Assembly: GCF_007655255.1 (NCBI RefSeq)
Contig: NZ_VMYE01000008.1
Location: 1-64,000 of the forward strand
Length of the DNA: 64,000 bases
Source: Extensimonas perlucida
Lineage (GTDB): Bacteria; Pseudomonadota; Gammaproteobacteria; Burkholderiales; Burkholderiaceae_C
Direction of reading: 5' to 3'
The notes below the pieces were generated by a model. It made no database searches and was not told the origin of the DNA. It was given only the letters and a program-made list of their open reading frames with translations. Shown here piece after piece: positions 29,649 to 37,107 of this stretch; the stretch's first letter is position 1; each line of letters begins with the position of its first letter. Both the position numbers and the translations under genes were made by a program.

Positions 29649-30881
29649 TTATGCGAACCAACCGTCATCATCGAGGATGGTACGCACCGCCGTGAGCTTG
29701 ATCACTCCCTCACCAAAGCTGCCACCCACGGGGTTGAAAACGTCGAGATAGAAGTATTCGCTGGGCTCGGGCGTGCTGTCGCCGATGATCTCCACCGGGA
29801 TGACCGCCTGGTTCTCATCGGGATACAGGTTCAGTGTGCCACTGACGGCAAGGTAGTCGGTTCCACCCAAGGCCGAGCCATCTCGCGTGGCGTAGTCCAC
29901 GCTCAGAATCTCATTGGGGTTACTGCGCACGCCGGTGAACTGCAGCAGGAAGTAGGCGTAGCTGGTACCGCTGTTGCCCTCGGCTACTTCCTTCTTGACC
30001 TCCTCCGGCTTAGTCGGTGCGTTCGGATAGTGGGCTCGCAGACTCTGGTCGATCCACTGTTGATAGGCACTGACCCGCTGCCAGGCGGCGATTTCGCCGA
30101 AACTGCTGTTTGTGCTGCTATCGATATCAGGGTTGATGCTGCCCCGAGTCAGGCTGGCGGTGTAGCTTGCGACGCCGGCAAGCTTGTTCTGGAGGAAGGC
30201 TGGACCGCCGCTGTCACCTGATGCAATCAGGCCTTCATCAAGTCCTCGGCCGGTGTCATAGCGATAGATTAATTGGCCCAGTGCATCGTTGGTGGAGGTG
30301 CCGTTGTCGAAGTCGGCTATCAGTTGTGTGCCGGAGAGCGGTGTCCAAGCCATTCCTGAGCCGAGATAGCTTTTAAGTGTCGCTGCATCAGCATCGAACT
30401 GATTCGACGCCTTGAGCCGGATGGGAGTGGCGGTGTCGCTGCTGGTCGCGCCAGTGCTTCCCGTGCCGGTTCGGCCATAGCCTGAGAAGTTGAAGGCTTG
30501 GCCGATCTCGTCGCTGTCACGGTAGATGTCGTAGCGATCGGCCAACACAGGCGCAGTGCCGGACAGCCAGACAATCGCCAGATCGTTATTGCTGTCTACG
30601 TCGTACCCCGGGTGCTGGAGGATTTCGGTCGCGGTCAGCGTTTGCGTCCCTCTCCCCGTTTCGAAGGTGACGGTGGCAGATCCCGTCCGTCCTTCGAACA
30701 GGTGAGCAGCCGTCAGAATGGCTCGGCCGTCAAAAAGCAAAGTCCCCGTGCCGTAGTAGCCACCAAAGCTCACACGAACTACACCATCGTAACCGTCACC
30801 CGGATAGGTACGGTAGCGGGAATCGGTGTAGTAGGTGGTCGTGGTTACCATCGGAGATAAGTCAGCTGCGGAAAACTGCAC
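29649..30881 (-). CDS. Trypsin-like serine protease with Calx-beta domain
   Basis: A 410-residue protein. The trypsin domain has the triad residues in ILTAAHLF (His, near residue 56), SNNDLAIVWL (Asp) and GDSGGPAF (Ser, near residue 222). A Calx-beta-like domain at the C-terminus (SVDYATRDGSALGGTDY, then PEPSEYFYLDVF) would bind calcium. No N-terminal signal peptide is seen, so type I secretion is likely. It starts with GTG at 30881; an in-frame ATG lies ten codons on. It could process a surface protein such as the neighbouring S-layer-like product, but that is inference. Confidence 0.82.
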   Translation of the reverse strand: MQFSAADLSPMVTTTTYYTDSRYRTYPGDGYDGVVRVSFGGYYGTGTLLFDGRAILTAAHLFEGRTGSATVTFETGRGTQTLTATEILQHPGYDVDSNNDLAIVWLSGTAPVLADRYDIYRDSDEIGQAFNFSGYGRTGTGSTGATSSDTATPIRLKASNQFDADAATLKSYLGSGMAWTPLSGTQLIADFDNGTSTNDALGQLIYRYDTGRGLDEGLIASGDSGGPAFLQNKLAGVASYTASLTRGSINPDIDSSTNSSFGEIAAWQRVSAYQQWIDQSLRAHYPNAPTKPEEVKKEVAEGNSGTSYAYFLLQFTGVRSNPNEILSVDYATRDGSALGGTDYLAVSGTLNLYPDENQAVIPVEIIGDSTPEPSEYFYLDVFNPVGGSFGEGVIKLTAVRTILDDDGWFA

Positions 30882-30895
30882 ATTGTCTCAAACGC

Positions 30896-31150
30896 TCAGT
30901 TTCCTTGCGACGCTTTCGCCTGTTCGGCCTTCAGGATTACCCCGATAGCCCCGTCATCGCGAGTGATGAATTCGATGCCGGCCAGGCTCAGGGCCTTGAC
31001 CACCTTGTTCAGCGTGGAGCTTCGGCTGTCGGCCAGCGCTCCTTCCATGCGCAGCAGTGCCGACATCGAGATGCCCGAGGCCTTGAGCAGGTCCTCCCGG
31101 CTCCAGCCCAGCATCGCGCGTGCGGCACGGATCTGTCTTCCGTCGATCAT
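30896..31150 (-). CDS. XRE-family helix-turn-helix regulator
   Basis: An 84-residue DNA-binding protein. The helix-turn-helix covers about residues 8-60, with ARAMLGWSREDLLKASGIS and STLNKVVKALSLAGIEF, followed by a short tail. The ATG at 31150 begins MIDGRQIRAARAM. It is divergent from the integrase with 125 bp between them, so it may control that shared region. It could equally be the last host gene before the prophage. Confidence 0.82.
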   Translation of the reverse strand: MIDGRQIRAARAMLGWSREDLLKASGISMSALLRMEGALADSRSSTLNKVVKALSLAGIEFITRDDGAIGVILKAEQAKASQGN

Positions 31151-31275
31151 GGTCGACTCCTCTTCTTTCTTGCCCGGTCTTGGTAGGTAAATATTCTGGT
31201 CTATCGGACGCTTTTTGTGCCCTTTCCGGCGCATTGTATCGTAATATGACCCTCAATTGATAGAGGAGCACGACG

Positions 31276-32478
31276 ATGCCAGCACAAGCGTTGACGACCG
31301 AATTCCTGGCGACCCTGCCAGGTCGCGAGCCTGCCTCCGGGGCCGTGAGTTACTTCGATACGGAGATCAAGGGCTTCTTGCTGGAGCATCGCGCCAGTGG
31401 CGGAGCGACCTTCTACTTCCGCTACCGCGATGCCGCCGGCAAGGTGCGACTGAACCGGATTGGCCGGGCCGATGAGATTTCGGTGTCGGACGCCCGGGCC
31501 AAGGCGCACAAGATGAAGCAGATGGTCACCGAGGGTGGCGACCCCAAGGTGGAGAGCCATCGTTTCAAAGATGTACCGACCTTCGGGGATTTCGTGGCCG
31601 AGCGCTACCTGCCCTACGCCAAGACGAGGAAGCGCAGCTGGGAGACGGACGAGACGATGCTGCGCAATCACCTGCTGCCGGTGTTTGCCGATTTCCGGAT
31701 GAACCGGATCACCCGCTCGGATGTGGTGGCCTTCCACCACGCGGTGTTCGAGAAGGGCTACGCAGCCGGCACCTGCAACCGGATGATCGTGCTGATGAAG
31801 TTCATCTACAACTGCGCGATCCGCTGGGACATCCTGCCGCCCAAGGGCAATCCCTGTGATGGCGTGGAGCCCTTTGAGGATCACGGTGCGCGGGAGCGTT
31901 ACCTGACGACCGAGGAGGTGCAGCGGCTGTTTGATGAGCTGGACACCAACCGCAATGTGCAGGTCGGCCAGGTGATCCGGTTGCTGCTCTACACAGGTGC
32001 TCGCAAGCGCGAGATCCTGGACGCCCGGTGGGACGAGATCGATTTCAACCGCCGGATGCTGACGGTGCCGGCGGCGCGGTCGAAGTCGAAGAAGCCACGC
32101 CACATTCCGCTCTCCGATGCGGCGGTGGAATTGCTGCAGTCGCTGCCCCGGCAGGACGACATCCCCTGGGTGTTCTTCAACCCGAAGACGAAGAAGCCAC
32201 CGGTGTCGATCTTCTACGCCTGGGACTCGATCCGCAAAAAGGTCGGGCTGGAGGAAGTGCGGCTGCACGACCTGCGCCACAGCTACGCGAGTTTCCTGGT
32301 CAATGCCGGGCGGTCGCTCTACGAGGTGCAAAAGCTCCTCGGCCACCACGATCCGAAGGTAACGATGCGCTACGCGCACCTGTCGCCGCAGGCGATGCTG
32401 GAGGCGGTCAATGTGGTGGGGAATGTCGTGGGACGGCGGCCGGTGGTGAATCAATCGGCGGCGGTGGCCACCGCCTGA
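31276..32478 (+). CDS. Tyrosine-type integrase
   Basis: A 400-residue site-specific recombinase. An N-terminal DUF4102-like arm-binding region (FDTEIKGFLLEHRASGG) and a SAM-like core-binding domain (residues about 105-200) precede the catalytic domain. Catalytic residues are in TGARKREILDARW (Arg), LHDLRHSYASF (His-x-x-Arg), LGHHDPKVT (His) and MRYAHLS (Tyr). It reads into the prophage, as expected of an integrase at the attachment end. A GAGGAG ribosome site precedes the ATG. Confidence 0.93.
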   Translation: MPAQALTTEFLATLPGREPASGAVSYFDTEIKGFLLEHRASGGATFYFRYRDAAGKVRLNRIGRADEISVSDARAKAHKMKQMVTEGGDPKVESHRFKDVPTFGDFVAERYLPYAKTRKRSWETDETMLRNHLLPVFADFRMNRITRSDVVAFHHAVFEKGYAAGTCNRMIVLMKFIYNCAIRWDILPPKGNPCDGVEPFEDHGARERYLTTEEVQRLFDELDTNRNVQVGQVIRLLLYTGARKREILDARWDEIDFNRRMLTVPAARSKSKKPRHIPLSDAAVELLQSLPRQDDIPWVFFNPKTKKPPVSIFYAWDSIRKKVGLEEVRLHDLRHSYASFLVNAGRSLYEVQKLLGHHDPKVTMRYAHLSPQAMLEAVNVVGNVVGRRPVVNQSAAVATA

Positions 32479-32560
32479 TTTTTTGTCCGAAGAATGTCAT
32501 CACTTTTCGGACAACGCTGGAGAGGAATGGAGCGCGACACATTGCTGTCGCGCTTTTGCT

Positions 32561-33517
32561 TTATGCCTTCAGCTGCCCGATCAGGGACTCAGCCAACTCG
32601 ATGAACACTGCCCGGGCCTCGGCAAATGTTACCGGCTCTCCGAACACCAGCTCATCAACGAAGCGAAGGTAGTCGCGCTCGAAGGCGTCCGCCTCGTGGT
32701 GCAAGGCATCCAGGACCACGCGCATCTGCCCTACGGGGTCTTCTTCAAATTCTGGGTACTGGTTGCGGAACTGGGTCGCATCGCCAGCCACCAGTGCTGC
32801 AAAGTGTTCGTGCGGCAGCGCCAGCCTTTCACGCCCTCGGGCGATGGCTCTCACATCGTAGAGGTGACGAACCAAGCGGTCGTCGTAGTCGGCACGATTG
32901 CGACCGGCGCGGGCTTCTGCCGTTCGGCGCAGGAAAGACAGCACCTTTTCAGCGAGGGTTTCCTCGACGCCAATGCACTCCACATGCAAATCCGTCCTGG
33001 GCGCCTGGATCAGGGCATCCAGCATGGACGCGATGGGCAGCGGTGCCGTGGGCAGCACAGGCGGGCGGGCATTGAGCTCCACTTTGATCTCTGGCCGCAG
33101 GCTGGCCACCGGCGCAAAGCGGCTCTCGTAATGCAGATTCAGTGAGACGTAGCTGTTCTCGTCGCGGGCGATGATCTCGTTGGCCGGCACCGCAAAGCCA
33201 GCGTCCACCAGCACGGCGGCCAAGCGTTTCTTGAAATGGCTGAGCAAGCGACTGCGCGCACTGCGCGACAAACCCTGCGGCAGCACCAGCTTGAAATCGA
33301 TGTCTTCGGACATCCGCTCGATCAGTCCGTGCGCTTTGGAGAGGCAGGTTCCGCCGCAAAACACCAACTGGATGCCATCGCTGTCCACCGCCACGACGGT
33401 GCGCAGCACTTCGGTGATCAGAAGGTCTTTCTCGAAGATACCGGGGGGCAACGAAGTGAGCCCTTCGTTGCGCACATCCAGGATCAGGTCATGCTCGCGC
33501 GCTGTAATGGTTTTCAT
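32561..33517 (-). CDS. AbiEii/AbiGii-type nucleotidyltransferase toxin
   Basis: A 318-residue member of the type IV toxin family. The nucleotidyltransferase core is FCGGTCLSKAHGLIERMSED followed by ID, matching the G-G-T-x-L-S and S-x-D-I-D pattern. Characterised AbiEii proteins block growth by modifying nucleotides or tRNA ends and give abortive infection against phage. The partner antitoxin gene overlaps its start. It lies between the integrase and the lysis genes, where prophages often carry extra cargo. Confidence 0.9.
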   Translation of the reverse strand: MKTITAREHDLILDVRNEGLTSLPPGIFEKDLLITEVLRTVVAVDSDGIQLVFCGGTCLSKAHGLIERMSEDIDFKLVLPQGLSRSARSRLLSHFKKRLAAVLVDAGFAVPANEIIARDENSYVSLNLHYESRFAPVASLRPEIKVELNARPPVLPTAPLPIASMLDALIQAPRTDLHVECIGVEETLAEKVLSFLRRTAEARAGRNRADYDDRLVRHLYDVRAIARGRERLALPHEHFAALVAGDATQFRNQYPEFEEDPVGQMRVVLDALHHEADAFERDYLRFVDELVFGEPVTFAEARAVFIELAESLIGQLKA

Positions 33518-33914
33518 AGCGCACGGTGCTGATGCCGACGGTGATCTTGCGGGAAATACGACGCTGGCCGGTGTTGAACGTCGTGCGCACCGGAATCTGT
33601 GTGGTCTTGCCCTCGACGTAGTCGGCTTGGGCGCGGCCCAGTTGCACAGGCACTCCCAGCTTCTCTAGCGCTTCTTGCGCCAGCTCTTCCAGGGACACAC
33701 GCGGCACCGGTTTGCCGGACAAGGTGCTCGGACGTGCTTTGGCGTAGACGCCATAACCGAGGCGAACGATCTTGCCCGCCTCGATCAGCTCCTTGATCGC
33801 CCGGCTGATCTGGCTGGGGCTACCCATGGTCTCGAAATCCGCGCGTAGGACAACCTCGCCCTTGCGCAGGGCGATGGAACGAACCATCCTGTCTTTGACG
33901 CTGAGTCGGCTCAT
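33489..33914 (-). CDS. AbiEi-type antitoxin/regulator (DUF6088)
   Basis: A 141-residue protein with an N-terminal winged helix-turn-helix (VLRADFETMGSPSQISRAIK) and a C-terminal antitoxin part. It starts MSRLSVKDRMVRSIALRKG with GGAGG eight bases upstream. AbiEi proteins neutralise AbiEii without a stable complex and repress their own promoter by binding repeats. Two near-identical 18-bp repeats lie just upstream. It overlaps the toxin gene by 29 bp. Confidence 0.9.
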   Translation of the reverse strand: MSRLSVKDRMVRSIALRKGEVVLRADFETMGSPSQISRAIKELIEAGKIVRLGYGVYAKARPSTLSGKPVPRVSLEELAQEALEKLGVPVQLGRAQADYVEGKTTQIPVRTTFNTGQRRISRKITVGISTVRYENHYSARA

Positions 33915-33929
33915 GGCGACCTCCGATGT

Positions 33930-34015
33930 GATGCAAACATTGCTCATACACTGTACTCGATCTTGACTTTTATTTCTAGTCAATCCCTGTGTTTTTTGAT
34001 GCAATGATTGCTCAT
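33930..34015. promoter_or_regulatory. Paired operator-like repeats upstream of the AbiE genes
   Basis: GATGCAAACATTGCTCAT (33930-33947) and GATGCAATGATTGCTCAT (33998-34015) differ at two bases and are 68 bp apart. The second contains a perfect GCAAT-G-ATTGC dyad. AbiEi repressors are known to bind repeats around their promoter, so these are likely autoregulation sites. Confidence 0.7.
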
Positions 34016-34020
34016 TGTAA

Positions 34021-34073
34021 AAACGAAAAATCCCCCGACCCCACCACCTGTGAAGGCAGTGAGATCGGGGGAT
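34021..34073 (-). terminator. Terminator of the prophage late operon
   Basis: On the minus strand ATCCCCCGA and TCGGGGGAT form a perfect 9-bp stem with a 26-bp loop, followed by TTTTCGTTT. It lies 35 bp after the stop of the last lysis gene and before the AbiE promoter region. Confidence 0.85.
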
Positions 34074-34107
34074 CGTCGTTTCAGATTGTCGTGCTCGGCA
34101 ACACCGG

Positions 34108-34536
34108 TCAGCGTGCCGGCCCACGCCACTTGTCGAAGCTGCGCGCCCCGGTGTAGCCCAGGTAGCCGGCACCGAAGAGCCACCACAGACTCTCGGGTAC
34201 CGCGCCCAGCAGCTTGTTCAGGTTCTCCGCTGCCTGGAATACGTGCATCGGCCACCAGATGCCGATGATGGCGCCCATCACGCACAGCAGGATCACCCCG
34301 TAGATCACGTACAGGAAGGTCGGACGTGCCCGGCTGGTCCAGGGATCGGCCGAGTTGGCTTCGGCCAGGATCGCCGACAGGCTGGTCTGCATCTCCTGCA
34401 GCGCCAGTTGCCCTTCCGCCTGCAGCAGTGCGAGCTTGGCCTTTTCGCGCTCGGCAGGATCGGGCACCAAGCGGTCGATCAGCCGACTGCCGGCTTCGAG
34501 CAGTCCCGGCGCCAAGGTGGGCAGTATCGGAATCAT
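34108..34536 (-). CDS. Phage holin, 3TM type
   Basis: A 142-residue protein. An amphipathic N-terminal region (residues 1-65) is followed by two clear membrane helices, FLYVIYGVILLCVMGAIIGI and SLWWLFGAGYLGYTGA. The layout fits the 3TM holin family that forms inner-membrane lesions for endolysin release. Its start overlaps the endolysin stop by four bases. Confidence 0.78.
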   Translation of the reverse strand: MIPILPTLAPGLLEAGSRLIDRLVPDPAEREKAKLALLQAEGQLALQEMQTSLSAILAEANSADPWTSRARPTFLYVIYGVILLCVMGAIIGIWWPMHVFQAAENLNKLLGAVPESLWWLFGAGYLGYTGARSFDKWRGPAR

Positions 34537-35051
34537 ACGAGGCCCTCCACAAATTCAGCCATCCGGTTCATCCAGCCAGCGGCGAAGGCCGACTGCCTGG
34601 GATCGTTGGTAATCAGCCGTCCAAGATGACGCAGGCGCTGACCCAGCACCTTGCCGTAGAGCGCACCTTGGTCGGCTTTTGCGATGGCTGCCTGGGTCTT
34701 GGGACCGATCACACCATCTGCGGTAACGCCCAGCGCTGCCTGCAGCCATTGCACGGCTCGCTTGGGTCCGGAATGCACACCGGCATCGACCAGCAGATGC
34801 AGCAGCGCCGGATGATTGATGGTCTCGAATCTGGGGCCGGTGATGTACTGCTGGCGGTAGATGGCACGGGCTTGAGTTTCCGTCAGCGCCTGGACTTCAG
34901 CAGCCGTGGCCGGTCGACCGAGCTTGCGCCATGCCCCAAGCGTCTGCGCAGTGATGCCGAAGTTCGTTGGCCCGCCCCGGTCAGCCGGATGATTCACGTA
35001 GCCGCCCTCACGGCGGATGATCTCGTCGAGGATGGTGTCGATGGCGTTCAT
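34533..35051 (-). CDS. Endolysin, glycoside hydrolase family 108
   Basis: A 172-residue peptidoglycan hydrolase. The signature REGGYVNHPADRGGPTNFG (residues 14-32) contains the predicted catalytic Glu15. A C-terminal peptidoglycan-binding region has LGVTADGVIGPKTQAAI. There is no signal peptide, so export depends on a holin. Genes for two holin-like proteins flank it. Confidence 0.9.
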   Translation of the reverse strand: MNAIDTILDEIIRREGGYVNHPADRGGPTNFGITAQTLGAWRKLGRPATAAEVQALTETQARAIYRQQYITGPRFETINHPALLHLLVDAGVHSGPKRAVQWLQAALGVTADGVIGPKTQAAIAKADQGALYGKVLGQRLRHLGRLITNDPRQSAFAAGWMNRMAEFVEGLV

Positions 35052-35377
35052 GGCCGCTCCTTGTTGGCGGAATTGCCCAGACGCGTCTGCGCCCAGCGCT
35101 CCAGTTGGTAGATAGCCTGGCTGCCCATGTGGCCGGAAATACCGACCAAGGCTGCGGTCACCAGGGGATTGAACTGCGCGGCCTCGCACAGCCAGAAGGT
35201 GATGAGACCGGCAAACGCCGAGGTGGCGATCTCACCGATGAGCTCGACCACGTTGAAGGCACGGGTCTCACCGGATTTGACCTTGCGGTAGAAATTGACC
35301 AGGCCACCCCAGGCGGCCAGGCCCGTCACCCACAGGTAGGTGATCAGGCCGTAGGTCGAAGGATCTTTTTCGGGCAC
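35048..35377 (-). CDS. Holin-like small membrane protein (LydA type)
   Basis: A 109-residue protein with hydrophobic segments near residues 10-25, 45-65 and 70-85 (for example YLWVTGLAAWGGLVNF and LVTAALVGISGHMGSQAIY). The position directly upstream of the endolysin supports a holin or antiholin role. The pairing with the 34108 holin gives a two-component membrane lesion system. Confidence 0.7.
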   Translation of the reverse strand: MPEKDPSTYGLITYLWVTGLAAWGGLVNFYRKVKSGETRAFNVVELIGEIATSAFAGLITFWLCEAAQFNPLVTAALVGISGHMGSQAIYQLERWAQTRLGNSANKERP

Positions 35378-35387
35378 GGTGTCCTCC

Positions 35388-36461
35388 TTATGCGTTGTGT
35401 TCAGCGGGGTTATCGGTCACTGGCACGGCCGAAGCGGTGAAGCGCTCGCACTCGACCTGCGCCGTGTAGCCCTGGCTGCCCAGGCGGTGCTCGACGCGCT
35501 TGATGCGCCAGTCGGTCGGGATGCCGGGGCGCAGAGAAAGCGACAGCCGTCCCTCGGCAGCGAGTCGTGGATCACCCGGCAGGCTGAAACTCAACTCACC
35601 TTGCCTCCGTTCACCGGTGTTCTTGCGGGTGGCAGCCGCCGCCTTGGCTTCCGCCTCAGTGGCGTGGACATAGCGGATTTCCTCAAACGGTGGTGAGCCG
35701 GTGGTCACTTCCCGGCGCTCGCCTTTCTCGAAATCCCACCAGTAGGCTTTGGTGCCACCGGTTGCTGTCGTCGGTGGCTTTTGCGTATCGTGGTTGCTGG
35801 TGGTGCCGCTGCCCCCGGGTTTGCGGGCCGAGTGTCGGTAGCGCCATTCGGCGAGATCACTGGATCTGAGGGTGATCGTCGGCATCACCTGTCCGGTAAT
35901 GGTCTTGATCGACCCCTGCTTAGCCAGTACCAGGAAGCCAGCGACGGGCTTGGCCACAGCATCGTGCTTGGCCGCGAGACGCGTCAGCAGCGCCATGTCC
36001 GATTCGGCGGTCTGATCCAGATGCGGGATCGCAATGGCGCCCAGCTCCGGATCGATCTTGGCCTGATAGCGGTGCTCGGCAGCGATGGTCTCGGCCAGTT
36101 GGCCAAGCGTCGTCGCATCCCAGGAGCGGGTCTTGGGACTGCGAAACGGCCCCACCATATCGGCCGCCTTGGCCGAGACCGTCAGCGTAGCCGGTGGCGA
36201 GCGGATCTCGACCTCATCGACGATGAAGCGCCCCAAGGACACCAGCCGGGTTTCGGCATAGCCCAGCGACACGGTGAGCACCGTACCGATGCGCGGCAGC
36301 TCAGCAATCGCGCCGTCCTCACGGCGACGATCATCGAGGGTCAGCTTCAGCTCATCGGACTGGATGCCGGCTTCGTCGGTCACGACCAGTTCGAGCAGCC
36401 GGTCGCGGATCGCGCCGGTAATCTCTACAAGGTCAGCGTAGATGCGGAAGATCGGTTGCAT
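35388..36461 (-). CDS. Late control protein D / tail hub (P2 gpD-like)
   Basis: A 357-residue baseplate hub-type protein starting MQPIFRIYADLVEITGAI. P2 gpD-family proteins form the central tail hub around the tail tube end, equivalent to T4 gp27. Conserved stretches include VEIRSPPATLTVSAKAADM, ATLGQLAETIA-like and ATEAEAKAAAATRKN. It is the last tail gene before the lysis cassette. Confidence 0.88.
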   Translation of the reverse strand: MQPIFRIYADLVEITGAIRDRLLELVVTDEAGIQSDELKLTLDDRRREDGAIAELPRIGTVLTVSLGYAETRLVSLGRFIVDEVEIRSPPATLTVSAKAADMVGPFRSPKTRSWDATTLGQLAETIAAEHRYQAKIDPELGAIAIPHLDQTAESDMALLTRLAAKHDAVAKPVAGFLVLAKQGSIKTITGQVMPTITLRSSDLAEWRYRHSARKPGGSGTTSNHDTQKPPTTATGGTKAYWWDFEKGERREVTTGSPPFEEIRYVHATEAEAKAAAATRKNTGERRQGELSFSLPGDPRLAAEGRLSLSLRPGIPTDWRIKRVEHRLGSQGYTAQVECERFTASAVPVTDNPAEHNA

Positions 36462-36471
36462 CTTCCCCTCC

Positions 36472-36690
36472 TCACGACCACAGCCGGATCACCGGCGCTT
36501 CAGTCGGCAGCGGCAGATCGGGCAACTCGACCACCAGGCCAGCCACAAGGACCGGGGACAACTGGGCCAACTGCGGATTGGCTTCGAGCACGGCGGTCAA
36601 TACATCGCTGCGCCCGTAATGCCGCCAGACCAGATCGTCGAGCACATCGCCATCACGGGTGATCACCCGTTTGAAGATCGGCCGGGTCAT
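36472..36690 (-). CDS. Tail protein X (P2 gpX-like)
   Basis: A 72-residue protein with a LysM-like fold: VITRDGDVLDDLVWRHYGR and VLEANPQLAQLSPVL. In P2-like phages gpX is a small tail/baseplate protein. It sits between the U and D genes and overlaps the U gene stop by four bases. Confidence 0.88.
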   Translation of the reverse strand: MTRPIFKRVITRDGDVLDDLVWRHYGRSDVLTAVLEANPQLAQLSPVLVAGLVVELPDLPLPTEAPVIRLWS

Positions 36691-37085
36691 GGCTGATCCT
36701 CCCCATAGGCCTTGAGCTTGATGCGGAACTCGATCCGGCGCGCTTGACCGTCATCGGCAAACACCGTGCGGGTATCGCCAATCTCAGTGATCACCCAGGC
36801 ACCCCAGATGCGGCCCAGGCCATCGACCAGTTGCAGCGGCTTGCCGGCGTCCGCCAGCGCACGCATCGCATCGACTTGGCCGAGGCCACCCTTGAAGCTC
36901 GGGTAGATCACGCCGTCGAGTTCGATCTCGCCGACGTTCCGGCCGACAAACTGCAGAGCCGGATCGCGGTGGATACGCGCCTGCTCCAGCCAGCGCCAGG
37001 ACTGGTTCAGCGAGAACTTCTGGTAGGCGAGCGTACTGACCTCAAAACGAAACTCGCCCAGGCCCAACATCACTCGTTCGGCCAT
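36687..37085 (-). CDS. Tail protein U (P2 gpU-like)
   Basis: A 132-residue tail protein, starting MAERVMLGLGEFRFEV. The motifs YQKFSLNQSWRWLEQAR and GGLGQVDAMRALA are characteristic of P2 gpU. The ATG at 37085 was chosen over upstream starts that lie within unrelated frames. Confidence 0.88.
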   Translation of the reverse strand: MAERVMLGLGEFRFEVSTLAYQKFSLNQSWRWLEQARIHRDPALQFVGRNVGEIELDGVIYPSFKGGLGQVDAMRALADAGKPLQLVDGLGRIWGAWVITEIGDTRTVFADDGQARRIEFRIKLKAYGEDQP

Positions 37086-37107
37086 GGCACACCTCCCAAC
37101 AGAAAAA

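Noticed and set aside
30896-31150. Prophage repressor
   Set aside because: It is a small XRE protein outside the integrase and lacks the C-terminal dimerisation or cleavage domain typical of lambda-type repressors; kept as an unassigned regulator.
33950-33983. AbiE promoter from TTGACT and TACAGT
   Set aside because: The spacing is 22 bp, too long for a usual sigma-70 promoter, so only the paired repeats are reported.
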